DNA of 64,000 bases from DASRDU01 sp035560235 (GTDB lineage: Bacteria > Acidobacteriota > Blastocatellia > RBC074): assembly GCA_035560235.1 (NCBI GenBank), contig DATMAG010000003.1, positions 12,548 through 76,547 of the forward strand, in the 5' to 3' direction. Positions 1 through 9,661 of this stretch are shown here, in pieces. The notes under the pieces were generated by a model that was not told the DNA's origin, did no database searches, and saw nothing but the letters and a program-made list of their open reading frames with translations. The translations under genes and the position numbers were made by a program. The first letter of the stretch is position 1. Every line of letters begins with the position of its first letter.

Positions 1-2622
1 ATAGACCGCGCGAACGCTGTCCTCATCAATCTTCGGCTCTTCGCGGCTGAAGAAGTCAGTGTTCGGCACGCCGGTGAAATAACGATCCAGGCGAATCCAG
101 GCCATTTCACGACCGCGCCGCACCTGCTCCTTGCCGACGACGGGAATGTTGTTTTCCGCCTGACAGGCAATGACGCAGGCGTTGCAGCCGGTGCAGGCGT
201 TGAGGTCAATCGCCATGCCCCACTGCGGCCCCTGCTCGAACTTCAGCACCGGCTCATAAAGATCAGTGGCCGGTGGAATCTCGACCATCTCAGGCGCGAA
301 CTTCGGCTCTTTTTTGAACTCTTCGAGCGAACCTTCACGCACCAGATGACGGCCTTCCATGCTCCAGTGATCCTGCGTGGCCGCGAGCGGGTAAGTCCCT
401 TCAATCTTCGCCACCGTTCCCGTCGCGAAATCCAGCGCGTCCGAAGTCCGCAGTTTATAGGCATTGAAGCCGCCGCCAATGAAGGTCGAGCTGTTGCTGC
501 CGAAGAATGAGGTCAGCCTCTTCCCGATCGCATCAGGGAAGGTGTATTCGCCGCCCCTGCCGATCTTTCCGACCTGAGTGCGTCCGTAACCAAGATGAAT
601 GGCAATCGCATCATCGGCATATCCGGGCACGATCCAGACCGGCAGATCAAGCCTCCGCTGTCCGACCGTCACCGTGACCAGGTCTTCGTTCTTCACGCCC
701 AGTTTCTTCGCCGTGGCGGCGCTCATCACTGCGGCATTGTCCCAGGTGAGCTTGGTCATCGGATCAGGCATCTCCTGCATCCAGGCGTTGTTGGCAAAGC
801 GGCCATCGTAAATGCTCGAATCCTGCAGGAAATTGATCTCGAAGGCGCCCGAACCTGTCGCGGCAGCAGCCAGCTTGTCGAGTTCCGCGCCGACATTTCC
901 GGCATTCGCTGACGGTTTGCTTTCAGCAAAAGCCGTGTTCGCAATCACGCCGTCATTGAGCGCGCGCGCCCAGGCCTTTTCGAAATCACCCGTCATCTGC
1001 TTCTTCCAGTATTCGCGGACGATGTCGTAAGCCTTCTGCTGCGGATAACCTGAGATCAGCGCGAGCAGTTCGAGCGCCGATTTGCCGTTGTAAAGCGGCT
1101 CGATCAGCGGCTGCTGAATGCTCGCCGTGCCGTCATAAGCGCGCCCGTCGCCCCACGCTTCAAGATAATGCGCCGCGTTGATATGCCAGTTGCATTCGTG
1201 CGCGGTTTCGTCGTTTTCCAGCCCGAGGTGAATGCGGTTGGCGACTTTCTTCAGCTTGTCGCTGAAGGCGAGATCGGCAGGCGCAGTGTAAACAGGATTG
1301 CCGCCGAGAATGACGAGCGTATTGACCTGCCCGCCATCCATCGCCTGCGCCAGATCCCTGATCGAAGCGACCGAGGATTCAAACGTGCTGCCAAAAGCCT
1401 GAGTGTATTTGACCGTTTCGGTATTGCCGAGCGACTGATTGATCAGGTGTCCGAGCGCGTGAACCGCCGCAGGCTGCCGCGCGCCGACAATGACGATGGA
1501 TTTGCCCTTGTTCTTTTCAAGGTCTTTAGCGACGGCATCAACCCACTTCTGATCGCCCCTGAACTTTGCCGCGAGCGCGTCAACGCCGGGAGCCGTGACG
1601 TTCAGCTTTTTCGCCACCGCTGCGAGCAGGCTGCCGATGCGATTGCTCTGCAAACGCAGCCGATGATCGGCCATCGCGCCCGTCACCGAGAAATGGCTCT
1701 CAACCGCATACAGGCGATTCATCTCGCCGCTCGTGCCTGAAATCTGACGTTTCCTTGAAAACTTCTTCGCATTGACAACCGCTTGCGGATCGAGCGCGAG
1801 GAAATCGGAATCAATGGCGAGTATGACCTCAGCCTTGTCAAAGGCGTAATGCGTATGGACAGGCTGACCGAAAGCGATCTGCGCGCCCTGCAGGGCGTTG
1901 TCCTGCGAAATCGCGTCCCATGTGTGCCACTTCGCCTGCGGGAAGGTCTTGAGGACGAAATCCTTCACTTCGCGCAGCGACGGCGAAGAGGATGATTCGC
2001 TCAGGAACCGCAGGCCCGCGCCCTGGCTGCCTTTCAGTTTCTCGAAGTGATCTTTGGCAAACTTCGTGAACTCCTGCCAGCCGATGTCCTTCTCGTTGCC
2101 CCTGCTGTCTGTGGTCAGCACGGACTTGCCGTCTTTTCTGACGGTTTTCGAGCGGTCGGGATCATAGACATCCAGCACCGAGGCCTGAGCGTAGGCGTGT
2201 GCCGCGCCGAGGCTCGACGGATGCGCCGGATTGCCTTCGATTTTGGTCGGGCGACCATCATTCGAACGCACGACCAGACCGAGCGCCTGGCCACCGAAAT
2301 CCATAATCGTCGCATAATACTGCGCCTCACCGGCGAGCGTCAGTTCGCTGACCTTTGATGCCGGAAGCACGTGCTCAACCGGGCGGCGACAGCCTGAAGC
2401 GAGTCCGGCGAGCGCGACAGAAGCCGACATCAGCGTCAGAAACTGGCGGCGATCCATGCCGTTTGTCAGCTCCGACGCACCCTGCGGAAATTCGCGGTGC
2501 AGAAATTCGCGGAACTCAGGCGTGTCGGCCAGCTGGTCCAGACTGCGCCAGTAGGTGTTGTCCGGTTTCTCGTCTGAAGGCTGGTTGTGATCGTGTGGAG
2601 TATTCCTGATTGGTTCTGTCAT
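1..2622 (-). CDS. actB: Alternative complex III iron-sulfur/molybdopterin-like subunit ActB (3' end outside window)
   Basis: Reading the minus strand from ATG at 2622 gives 874 uninterrupted codons to the left edge, so the C-terminus is missing. The N-terminus carries the extension typical of the Tat-variant molybdopterin-oxidoreductase family (YWRSLDQLADTPEFREFL), then MDRRQFLTLMSASVALAGLA followed by SGC, a Tat-like/lipoprotein signal. The middle resembles a molybdopterin oxidoreductase fold but no cofactor ligand is obvious, as is usual for ActB. Near the left edge begins a ferredoxin part with CTGCNACVIAC, the first of the expected clusters. In the family, ActB is the periplasmic Fe-S subunit of a quinol:electron-acceptor oxidoreductase replacing cytochrome bc1. 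Its ATG overlaps the actA stop (ATGA), showing translational coupling. Family length is about 1000 residues, so roughly 130 or more should lie outside. Confidence 0.93.
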   Translation of the reverse strand, partial: MTEPIRNTPHDHNQPSDEKPDNTYWRSLDQLADTPEFREFLHREFPQGASELTNGMDRRQFLTLMSASVALAGLASGCRRPVEHVLPASKVSELTLAGEAQYYATIMDFGGQALGLVVRSNDGRPTKIEGNPAHPSSLGAAHAYAQASVLDVYDPDRSKTVRKDGKSVLTTDSRGNEKDIGWQEFTKFAKDHFEKLKGSQGAGLRFLSESSSSPSLREVKDFVLKTFPQAKWHTWDAISQDNALQGAQIAFGQPVHTHYAFDKAEVILAIDSDFLALDPQAVVNAKKFSRKRQISGTSGEMNRLYAVESHFSVTGAMADHRLRLQSNRIGSLLAAVAKKLNVTAPGVDALAAKFRGDQKWVDAVAKDLEKNKGKSIVIVGARQPAAVHALGHLINQSLGNTETVKYTQAFGSTFESSVASIRDLAQAMDGGQVNTLVILGGNPVYTAPADLAFSDKLKKVANRIHLGLENDETAHECNWHINAAHYLEAWGDGRAYDGTASIQQPLIEPLYNGKSALELLALISGYPQQKAYDIVREYWKKQMTGDFEKAWARALNDGVIANTAFAESKPSANAGNVGAELDKLAAAATGSGAFEINFLQDSSIYDGRFANNAWMQEMPDPMTKLTWDNAAVMSAATAKKLGVKNEDLVTVTVGQRRLDLPVWIVPGYADDAIAIHLGYGRTQVGKIGRGGEYTFPDAIGKRLTSFFGSNSSTFIGGGFNAYKLRTSDALDFATGTVAKIEGTYPLAATQDHWSMEGRHLVREGSLEEFKKEPKFAPEMVEIPPATDLYEPVLKFEQGPQWGMAIDLNACTGCNACVIACQAENNIPVVGKEQVRRGREMAWIRLDRYFTGVPNTDFFSREEPKIDEDSVRAVY

Positions 2623-3281
2623 CGGTGGCATCCCCAGCAGTTTTCAACAGGTGGCTTGATGTTTCTCTCTTTGACGAATTGCAGCCCCTTCTGAGCCTGA
2701 TCCGGCCCCGGCTGCCAGTCCATCTTCGTCACTTCACCGAGCGGGCGCAGCACATTTTCGGGCGCCTTGTGGCACTCGATGCACCAGGGCATGCTGACCG
2801 GGCTGACCTGTTTGACGACCTCCATCTGGTCAACGCGACCGTGGCAGGTCGAACAGCCGACTCCGGCATTGATGTGCGCGCTGTGATTGAAGTAGGCGAA
2901 ATCAGCGACCTTGTGCACCTTCTTCCACTCAATCGGTTTGCCGGTCTGAATGCTCTCGCGGACGGCGGCCAGCTTTTCGCTGTCCTTCCTGATCGCCGTG
3001 TGGCAGACCATACAGGTCTGGGTCGGCGGAATGGCCGCAAAACCGGCCTTTTCAACCGTTGAGTGGCAGAAGCGGCAATCCATGCCCATGCTGCCGGCGT
3101 GCAGTTTGTGGCTGTAAGGAACCGGCTGGACGGGCTGATAGCCGATATCAGTGTATGTCGGCTGTGAAACGTAGTAACCGGCGGCTCCCAGAACGAACGT
3201 TCCAAGCCCGCCACCCACCAGAATCAAAGCCACCAGTTTGTTGATCCACTTTGGGAAAATCAGGTTTGAATTTGAAGCCAT
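2619..3281 (-). CDS. actA: Alternative complex III pentaheme cytochrome c subunit ActA
   Basis: A 220-residue protein with one N-terminal membrane anchor (about residues 14-38) and five CxxCH haem c sites: C69-H73, C90-H94, C143-H147, C167-H171 and C215-H219. Extra histidines such as H58, H61, H133 and H136 can supply distal ligands. This is the pattern of ActA, the pentahaem subunit that passes electrons out of alternative complex III. It is the first gene of the operon, preceded by a clear promoter at 3346-3374, and it overlaps actB by four bases. The remaining act genes (C to F) are expected beyond the left edge. No oddity in haem sites was seen. Confidence 0.95.
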   Translation of the reverse strand: MASNSNLIFPKWINKLVALILVGGGLGTFVLGAAGYYVSQPTYTDIGYQPVQPVPYSHKLHAGSMGMDCRFCHSTVEKAGFAAIPPTQTCMVCHTAIRKDSEKLAAVRESIQTGKPIEWKKVHKVADFAYFNHSAHINAGVGCSTCHGRVDQMEVVKQVSPVSMPWCIECHKAPENVLRPLGEVTKMDWQPGPDQAQKGLQFVKERNIKPPVENCWGCHR

Positions 3282-3345
3282 ATCAGCTTTTTTCCTGAAA
3301 TTGCAGAGTCCGGGTGAGTTCTGAATCCCGGTGACGACCTGCTAG

Positions 3346-3374
3346 ATCCTACACAAGCCCCTAACTTCTGTAAA
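3346..3374 (-). promoter_or_regulatory. Putative sigma70-type promoter of the act operon
   Basis: On the minus strand TTTACA (3374-3369) is followed by a 17-base spacer and TAGGAT (3351-3346). This is a good vegetative promoter match, about 65 bases upstream of the actA start. No operator is evident. Confidence 0.6.
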
Positions 3375-3674
3375 GTCAGCAAGAGAATTATTTCACAGAA
3401 TTTTCGCCTGACAGCCTCCGCTTCCTGTGCTGCTCTTTGTGGAAGCCACTTTCACCTTCACCCAACCGCTTTTTCGGTGATTCAGCAGTTCGGACTCAGT
3501 TCCAAACTTAACAGGCGGATTCTCTGTCTGGAGGCCAGTCTAACAGGAGGAATGACTGCGACCTGTGCCGGAGCCTCAACCGGCCATAATCCAAATTCGC
3601 AAGGCGCAAGTCTGAATTAAGACCGCGTACTATAGAAGTAACTGCCATAATCCGTCAAGGCGGGGGCAGGGAGT
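3375..3674. other. Intergenic region between act promoter and RNase HI gene
   Basis: About 300 bases with no convincing reading frame, RNA gene or repeat. The minus-strand RNase HI gene ends into it and the act promoter lies at its left boundary. No strong terminator hairpin with a T tract was recognised. Confidence 0.5.
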
Positions 3675-4130
3675 TTAATGACTCGCCCGGCTGCCGGCCA
3701 GAATGGCCTTCAGCGCTTCTTCATTTACCTGTCCGGTTTCGGCAATCAGGCGGGCCGCCTCATCGCAGATTTCCTGCACCGGATGCCCGGCGTGACCGCG
3801 CGTCCACTTCCATTCGATTTTGTGCGGCTGCCGGGCGCGATCGAGCCGCTGCCACAACTCGTGATTGGCCTTGCGCCTGAATTCGCCGTTCATGGTTTTG
3901 ACCACATACTGCGAATCAGAAGTGAGACTGACGCGACAGGGTTCACGGAGTGCTTCGAGCGCAATGCAGGCCGCAATGATTTCGGCCTGCTGATTGGTCG
4001 CATTGCCCAGATATTCACCGATGATTTTGCGTTTGCCGTTGTATTCGAGCACTGCCGCCGCCGCCGCACGGGTTTCGCCGCGCCCATTGCCCAGGCTGCT
4101 GCCATCACAGACTATGTTGACCTGTTTCAT
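3675..4130 (-). CDS. Ribonuclease HI family protein
   Basis: A 151-residue cytoplasmic protein matching the RNase HI fold, which cleaves the RNA strand of RNA:DNA hybrids using two metal ions. The acidic catalytic set is visible: D9 in CDGSSLGN, E50 in NQQAEI, D72 in LTSDSQYV, and D123 in EICDEAA. The active-site histidine region reads RGHAGHPVQEICDEAA. The first strand motif is slightly divergent (DGSSLGNGRGE rather than DGSxxGNPG). It lies 31 bases downstream of the DUF2721 gene on the same strand, so the two may be cotranscribed. The ribosome-binding site is weak. Length is normal for bacterial RNase HI. Confidence 0.88.
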   Translation of the reverse strand: MKQVNIVCDGSSLGNGRGETRAAAAAVLEYNGKRKIIGEYLGNATNQQAEIIAACIALEALREPCRVSLTSDSQYVVKTMNGEFRRKANHELWQRLDRARQPHKIEWKWTRGHAGHPVQEICDEAARLIAETGQVNEEALKAILAGSRASH

Positions 4131-4161
4131 TGATTGCGAAGATTACGAAAATTACTGTGGA

Positions 4162-4749
4162 TCACTGGCCGCTCCTGAGCCGCTGTGTGAGGCGCTTCAG
4201 GGCATTTGGATTTTCCGGGTCATTCTCCCCGGCGACTCCGTTTTCATTCCGGCGGCGCTCCAGATAAAGGTCGCGCAGGCGCAGGACAAATTCCATCTCT
4301 GAATTGACAGATCGCAGCGCCAGTCGTGTCTCCGCAATCAGCAGCATACAGCCGTAAAACATCACCACCGTGCCCGTAATGCCAAGCGCCGTCGGCAGCC
4401 ACACCAGGTGCTGTGTCAGCGCGACGAGTCCGATGCTCACGGTCGCCGCGACGAACAGGCCGAGCGCGACATAAAAGCTGGTCAGCGACCGTTGCGCCAG
4501 ACGGCTGCGCTGCGCGTGAATGCCGAGTTGTCGTTCGACTTCAGCGCGCCGCTCTTCGGGGAAGTCAGTGACTGCGCTCTCGAACTCTTCTTCAATCTGC
4601 TGACTCATCAGGCGCACGCGATCCACGATGCGCGCGAGCCGCGTCGAGGTCGAAAAGATCAGTGTCCCGCAGGCCGAAATCAGGACGGCGGGCGTGATCA
4701 TGGCGCTCAGCAAGCTGAGGTCTGCCATCTGGTGAACAGGTGTCTGCAT
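4162..4749 (-). CDS. DUF2721 family membrane protein
   Basis: A 195-residue protein with three predicted membrane segments: one near the N-terminus (residues about 10-32, SAMITPAVLISACGTLIF) and two in the middle (about 92-115 and 117-142). An amphipathic charged stretch (STRLARIVDRVRLMSQQIEE) follows the first segment. This arrangement is characteristic of DUF2721, a family of unknown function in the inner membrane. An internal ATG at codon 8 could be the true start, since no strong ribosome-binding site precedes either. The upstream region is shared with the divergently transcribed E1 dehydrogenase gene. No catalytic residues can be assigned. Confidence 0.75.
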   Translation of the reverse strand: MQTPVHQMADLSLLSAMITPAVLISACGTLIFSTSTRLARIVDRVRLMSQQIEEEFESAVTDFPEERRAEVERQLGIHAQRSRLAQRSLTSFYVALGLFVAATVSIGLVALTQHLVWLPTALGITGTVVMFYGCMLLIAETRLALRSVNSEMEFVLRLRDLYLERRRNENGVAGENDPENPNALKRLTQRLRSGQ

Positions 4750-4889
4750 AATAATTTCAGATCATTGATCAGGTCGCGCGCGCGCCTGCCAGACCAGGTT
4801 TCAATCCGGCTGATTGCGCCTGCTTTACCGCTCTGGTCTTTCCATCTTCGCATATGACCATGTCAAGTTGAAAGCTGCCGGATGCGGTC

Positions 4890-4918
4890 TTGCGCAACGT
4901 GGCAGCGGTGTGTAGACT
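4890..4918 (+). promoter_or_regulatory. Candidate promoter for the E1 dehydrogenase gene
   Basis: TTGCGC (4890-4895), 17-base spacer, TAGACT (4913-4918). The -10 matches four of six consensus bases and spacing is ideal. It sits about 80 bases upstream of the chosen start at 5000. Confidence 0.4.
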
Positions 4919-4999
4919 GGCTCACTAATTGAGGAATCTGGTCGAAAGCAAATCTTTGCCCGCCTGATGAAGATAGCTCAGTCGAGGAGAAGAACTTCA

Positions 5000-7129
<2,130 letters not shown>

Positions 7130-7148
7130 GGCAAAGGAGGACAACCAG

Positions 7149-7412
7149 GTGCCTGAAAACAATCAGCTTGAAAACATCGAATTGCGTTTGCAGCGCCTTG
7201 AGAGCCTGGTGCTTGAAGACGTAATGGAGATGCTGCGGCGAATGGAAAATAAAATTGATGTGGTGGCAACAGAACTGGCAGCGATGAAAGATGTCATGCA
7301 GGAACGCGAACGCAAGTCGCTGCTGCGTGAAGCTCTGGTTGATCATCAGCTTCAAAGTCTGCGCGTCGAAATCAAAGACCTGGATGAGCGAGTACGGAAA
7401 CTTGAACAATAA
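7149..7412 (+). CDS. Small coiled-coil protein, function unknown
   Basis: An 87-residue, highly charged, helical protein with heptad-like spacing of leucine, isoleucine and methionine along most of its length (LENIELRLQRLESLV, VRKLEQ at the end). It starts with GTG at 7149, supported by an excellent ribosome-binding site (AAAGGAGG at 7133-7140). The start lies 20 bases after the stop of the E1 gene, so it is probably in the same transcript. No signal peptide or membrane segment is present. It resembles the many short coiled-coil proteins of unknown role. An oligomerisation or scaffold role is possible but not shown. Confidence 0.6.
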   Translation: MPENNQLENIELRLQRLESLVLEDVMEMLRRMENKIDVVATELAAMKDVMQERERKSLLREALVDHQLQSLRVEIKDLDERVRKLEQ

Positions 7413-7430
7413 AGTCTGGGCGCGCAGGCG

Positions 7431-8279
7431 ATGATCACAAAACTTCTTCCTCACCGCATCAGGGACTGGATCAGAGAAAGGGTCGCGCCGCTGCCGGTTG
7501 ACCTGATGAAGTATTTTCCTTATCAGGGCAACGCAGCGGCCTTTTTCATTCCCAGGGTTCCGGCTCGTCCGCACGAAGTCTGCGCTCAGGGTCTGCCGGT
7601 TCCACCCTCATCATTTTTCATCAACTACAAAACCAGCGATGAATACCTGGCCTGCGGTCAGCGCGACACGGGCGCGATGCTTGATGTGCTGGCCGGAGCG
7701 GGCCGCCCGTTGCAGGCCGGTTGGCGCGTGCTTGATTTCGGCTGTTCGGGTGGCCGGATGATTCGCTGGCTGAAACCTTACGCGGCGGACTGCGAAATCT
7801 GGGGAACAGACATCAGCGCCGGGCATATCGTCTGGTGCAAACAGAATCTGACGCCGCATTTCAACTTTCTGGTTTCAACGACGCTGCCGCACCTGCCGTT
7901 TGAAGACAGGTATTTTGACCTGATCTATTCCGGTTCTGTCTTCACGCACATCGAAGACCTGGCCGATGCCTGGCTGCTCGAACTGCGGCGCATTCTGAAA
8001 CCCGGCGGGCTGCTTTACGTCACGATTCACGACGAGAACACCGTCAGGCTGCTTGAAAAAGAGCAGCACGCTTTGTCAAATAATATGCTCTCGAATGAGC
8101 AGTACCGCGAATACACTCAGGCCGATTACGGCATGTTTGCAGTCTATCGCGGGCCGAATTCGCAGGTCTTTTACCGGCTCGATTATTTCTGCCGGATGGT
8201 CAGCCACGTTTATAATGTCGTCTCGGTCACGCCCGAAGCTTACGGCTATCAGACGGCAGTGCTGCTTGAACGAAAATGA
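7431..8279 (+). CDS. Class I SAM-dependent methyltransferase
   Basis: A 282-residue protein with the SAM-binding signature VLDFGCSGGRMIRWL near residue 100, an acidic strand (WGTDIS) and the post-motif LPFEDRYFDLIYSGSVFTHI followed by LKPGGLLYVTIHD, all hallmarks of the class I Rossmann methyltransferases (Methyltransf_11/25 type). The N-terminal 70 residues are not typical and may bind the substrate. The gene overlaps the start of the MOSC gene by four bases (ATGA), so it belongs to one transcript with its neighbours. The substrate is not identifiable. Nearby genes offer no clear pathway. Confidence 0.85.
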   Translation: MITKLLPHRIRDWIRERVAPLPVDLMKYFPYQGNAAAFFIPRVPARPHEVCAQGLPVPPSSFFINYKTSDEYLACGQRDTGAMLDVLAGAGRPLQAGWRVLDFGCSGGRMIRWLKPYAADCEIWGTDISAGHIVWCKQNLTPHFNFLVSTTLPHLPFEDRYFDLIYSGSVFTHIEDLADAWLLELRRILKPGGLLYVTIHDENTVRLLEKEQHALSNNMLSNEQYREYTQADYGMFAVYRGPNSQVFYRLDYFCRMVSHVYNVVSVTPEAYGYQTAVLLERK

Positions 8280-8746
8280 ACTCACAGACGGGAAAACTCA
8301 GCGGCATCTTTACCGGCGCGCAGCGGGGCGCAGACAAGCTGGCGACCGATTCAGCCGAACTGATTGCGGGTCACGGCATCAAAGGCGACAGTCACGCCGG
8401 ACTCAAACCGCACCGGCAGATCAGCCTCTTTGAAAGCGAAGTGCTGCGGGCCGTGAACGGCGAAGGCATCAGCCTTTCAGCCGGTGAACTGAATGTTAAC
8501 CTGCTGACCGAAAACATCCGCCTTGACGCGCTCGCTCCCGGTTCGCGACTGCGCGTCGGTTCGGCAATCATCGAAATCACCGAAGCCCGCAAGCCCTGCG
8601 GCTCGCTCACAAAAATTGACCGGCGACTGCCGAAACGCCTGTACCGCAACCTCGGCGTCTTTGGCCGCGTCATCGAAGGCGGCAGCATTCGCACCGGCGA
8701 AACCATCGAAGTTCTCACCGCCGCACATCCACAAACCACTCTCTGA
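8276..8746 (+). CDS. MOSC domain-containing protein
   Basis: A 156-residue protein that is essentially one MOSC domain, as in MOSC-only proteins of the YiiM/MOSC family. These bind molybdenum cofactor or handle sulfur or N-hydroxylated substrates. Visible markers are the GHGIKGDSHAG segment, HRQISLF, GELNVNLLTENI and the conserved cysteine in ARKPCGSL. It starts inside the stop of the methyltransferase gene (ATGA overlap). Its 3' end overlaps the 3' end of the convergent glycosyltransferase gene by 32 bases. No molybdoenzyme gene is adjacent apart from the distant actB, which lacks the cofactor in the known family, so the physiological role is open. Confidence 0.85.
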   Translation: MNSQTGKLSGIFTGAQRGADKLATDSAELIAGHGIKGDSHAGLKPHRQISLFESEVLRAVNGEGISLSAGELNVNLLTENIRLDALAPGSRLRVGSAIIEITEARKPCGSLTKIDRRLPKRLYRNLGVFGRVIEGGSIRTGETIEVLTAAHPQTTL

Positions 8747-9521
8747 GCTTCACCGGCGAGATGCCGGTCCAGTAGCCAATGCGCAGCGCATACATCAGCA
8801 GCGTCGTGCGCCAGGGGCCGTGCGCCAGGTATCGGCGCGGCGAAATCGTGATGACGGATTTCAGCACGGCAAACTTTCCCCTGCGTTTGAGTCGCGTCAC
8901 CAGATCCACATCTTCAAATAACGGCCAGGCTCTGAAGCCGCCGATGGCGTCATAAACTTCGCGCCGCACAAAGATGCCCTGATCGCCCGTGCCTGTGCGC
9001 GTCGCTCTGGTGCGGGCATTGATGCCGCGCGCAATCACCCGCAATGACCACGAAGCCGGTTCAGGAAAGCCGATCAGAAAGCACCCGCCCGCATACAGCC
9101 CATCGGTCAGAGCCTCAGTCAGCAGCTTCAATCCATCCGGCGGCAGCAGACAATCGCCGTGCAGAAACAACAGCACATCACCCGTCGCAACTTTTGCGCC
9201 CGCCCGCAACTGCATTCCGCGCCCGCGCTCCGCCTCCAGCACAACCAGTATCGGCAGACTGATTCCCGATTCCTGATTCCTGATTCCTGAAGTCTGCTGA
9301 GAATAACCATCAGCAGCTTTCAGTTCTTCAGGATTCAGCAAACAGGAATCAGGATTCAGTTGCTGTTCGAGCCATTCGCGGGTGCCATCGGTGCTGCCCC
9401 CATCAACGATGATGACTTCAGCCGGGCTGTCCGCAACCTGTACAGCGCGGCTGATGGCTGCGAGCGTGGCCGCCAGGCTGGCGCGTTCGTTGAGGACGGG
9501 AATGATGACGGAAATTTTCAT
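8715..9521 (-). CDS. Family 2 glycosyltransferase (TIGR04283-like) with in-frame repeat insertion
   Basis: A 268-residue GT-A glycosyltransferase starting ISVIIPVLNE, with the nucleotide-binding VDGGSTDGT and the metal-binding region LLFLHGDCLLPPDG. The later part (GGFRAWPLFEDVDLVTRLKRRGKF) matches the TIGR04283 subfamily of small family 2 transferases. Between the DGGSTDGT strand and the GRGMQLRAGA helix are about 40 extra residues (about 69-108) encoded by a palindromic 7-nt repeat at 9261-9359; related proteins have a tight connection of about ten residues here. The frame stays open, so the protein may still fold with a loop. The 3' end overlaps the MOSC gene by 32 bases. Substrate unknown. 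Confidence 0.82.
   Translation of the reverse strand: MKISVIIPVLNERASLAATLAAISRAVQVADSPAEVIIVDGGSTDGTREWLEQQLNPDSCLLNPEELKAADGYSQQTSGIRNQESGISLPILVVLEAERGRGMQLRAGAKVATGDVLLFLHGDCLLPPDGLKLLTEALTDGLYAGGCFLIGFPEPASWSLRVIARGINARTRATRTGTGDQGIFVRREVYDAIGGFRAWPLFEDVDLVTRLKRRGKFAVLKSVITISPRRYLAHGPWRTTLLMYALRIGYWTGISPVKLREWFVDVRR
9261..9359. repeat. 7-nt tandem array (GATTCCT) with inverted partner, inside a coding region
   Basis: Four near-perfect heptamers GATTCCC/GATTCCT run from 9261 to 9288. After a 37-base centre, an inverted, less regular copy (TCAGGATTCAG and CAGGAATCAGGATTCAG) runs to 9359. The element lies wholly inside the glycosyltransferase gene and keeps its reading frame. Confidence 0.8.
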
Positions 9522-9661
9522 TCCTGATTTTGAAAAAATATTCAGGCCGGACGCGACTCACCAGACTCTAATGCCTTGTTTCTGATTGCACCAGACTTCC
9601 ACCTCCCCGGGTGGAAGAAAAAACCTGCCTGTAGAAACAAACCGGACTGGAGGATATGCCA

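Noticed and set aside
1168..1740. Plus-strand 190-codon frame
   Set aside because: It is antisense to the actB coding region, which has the Tat and Fe-S motifs; the plus frame has no motif.
9261..9359. CRISPR array
   Set aside because: Units are seven bases with no spacers; this is a simple tandem array, not a CRISPR.
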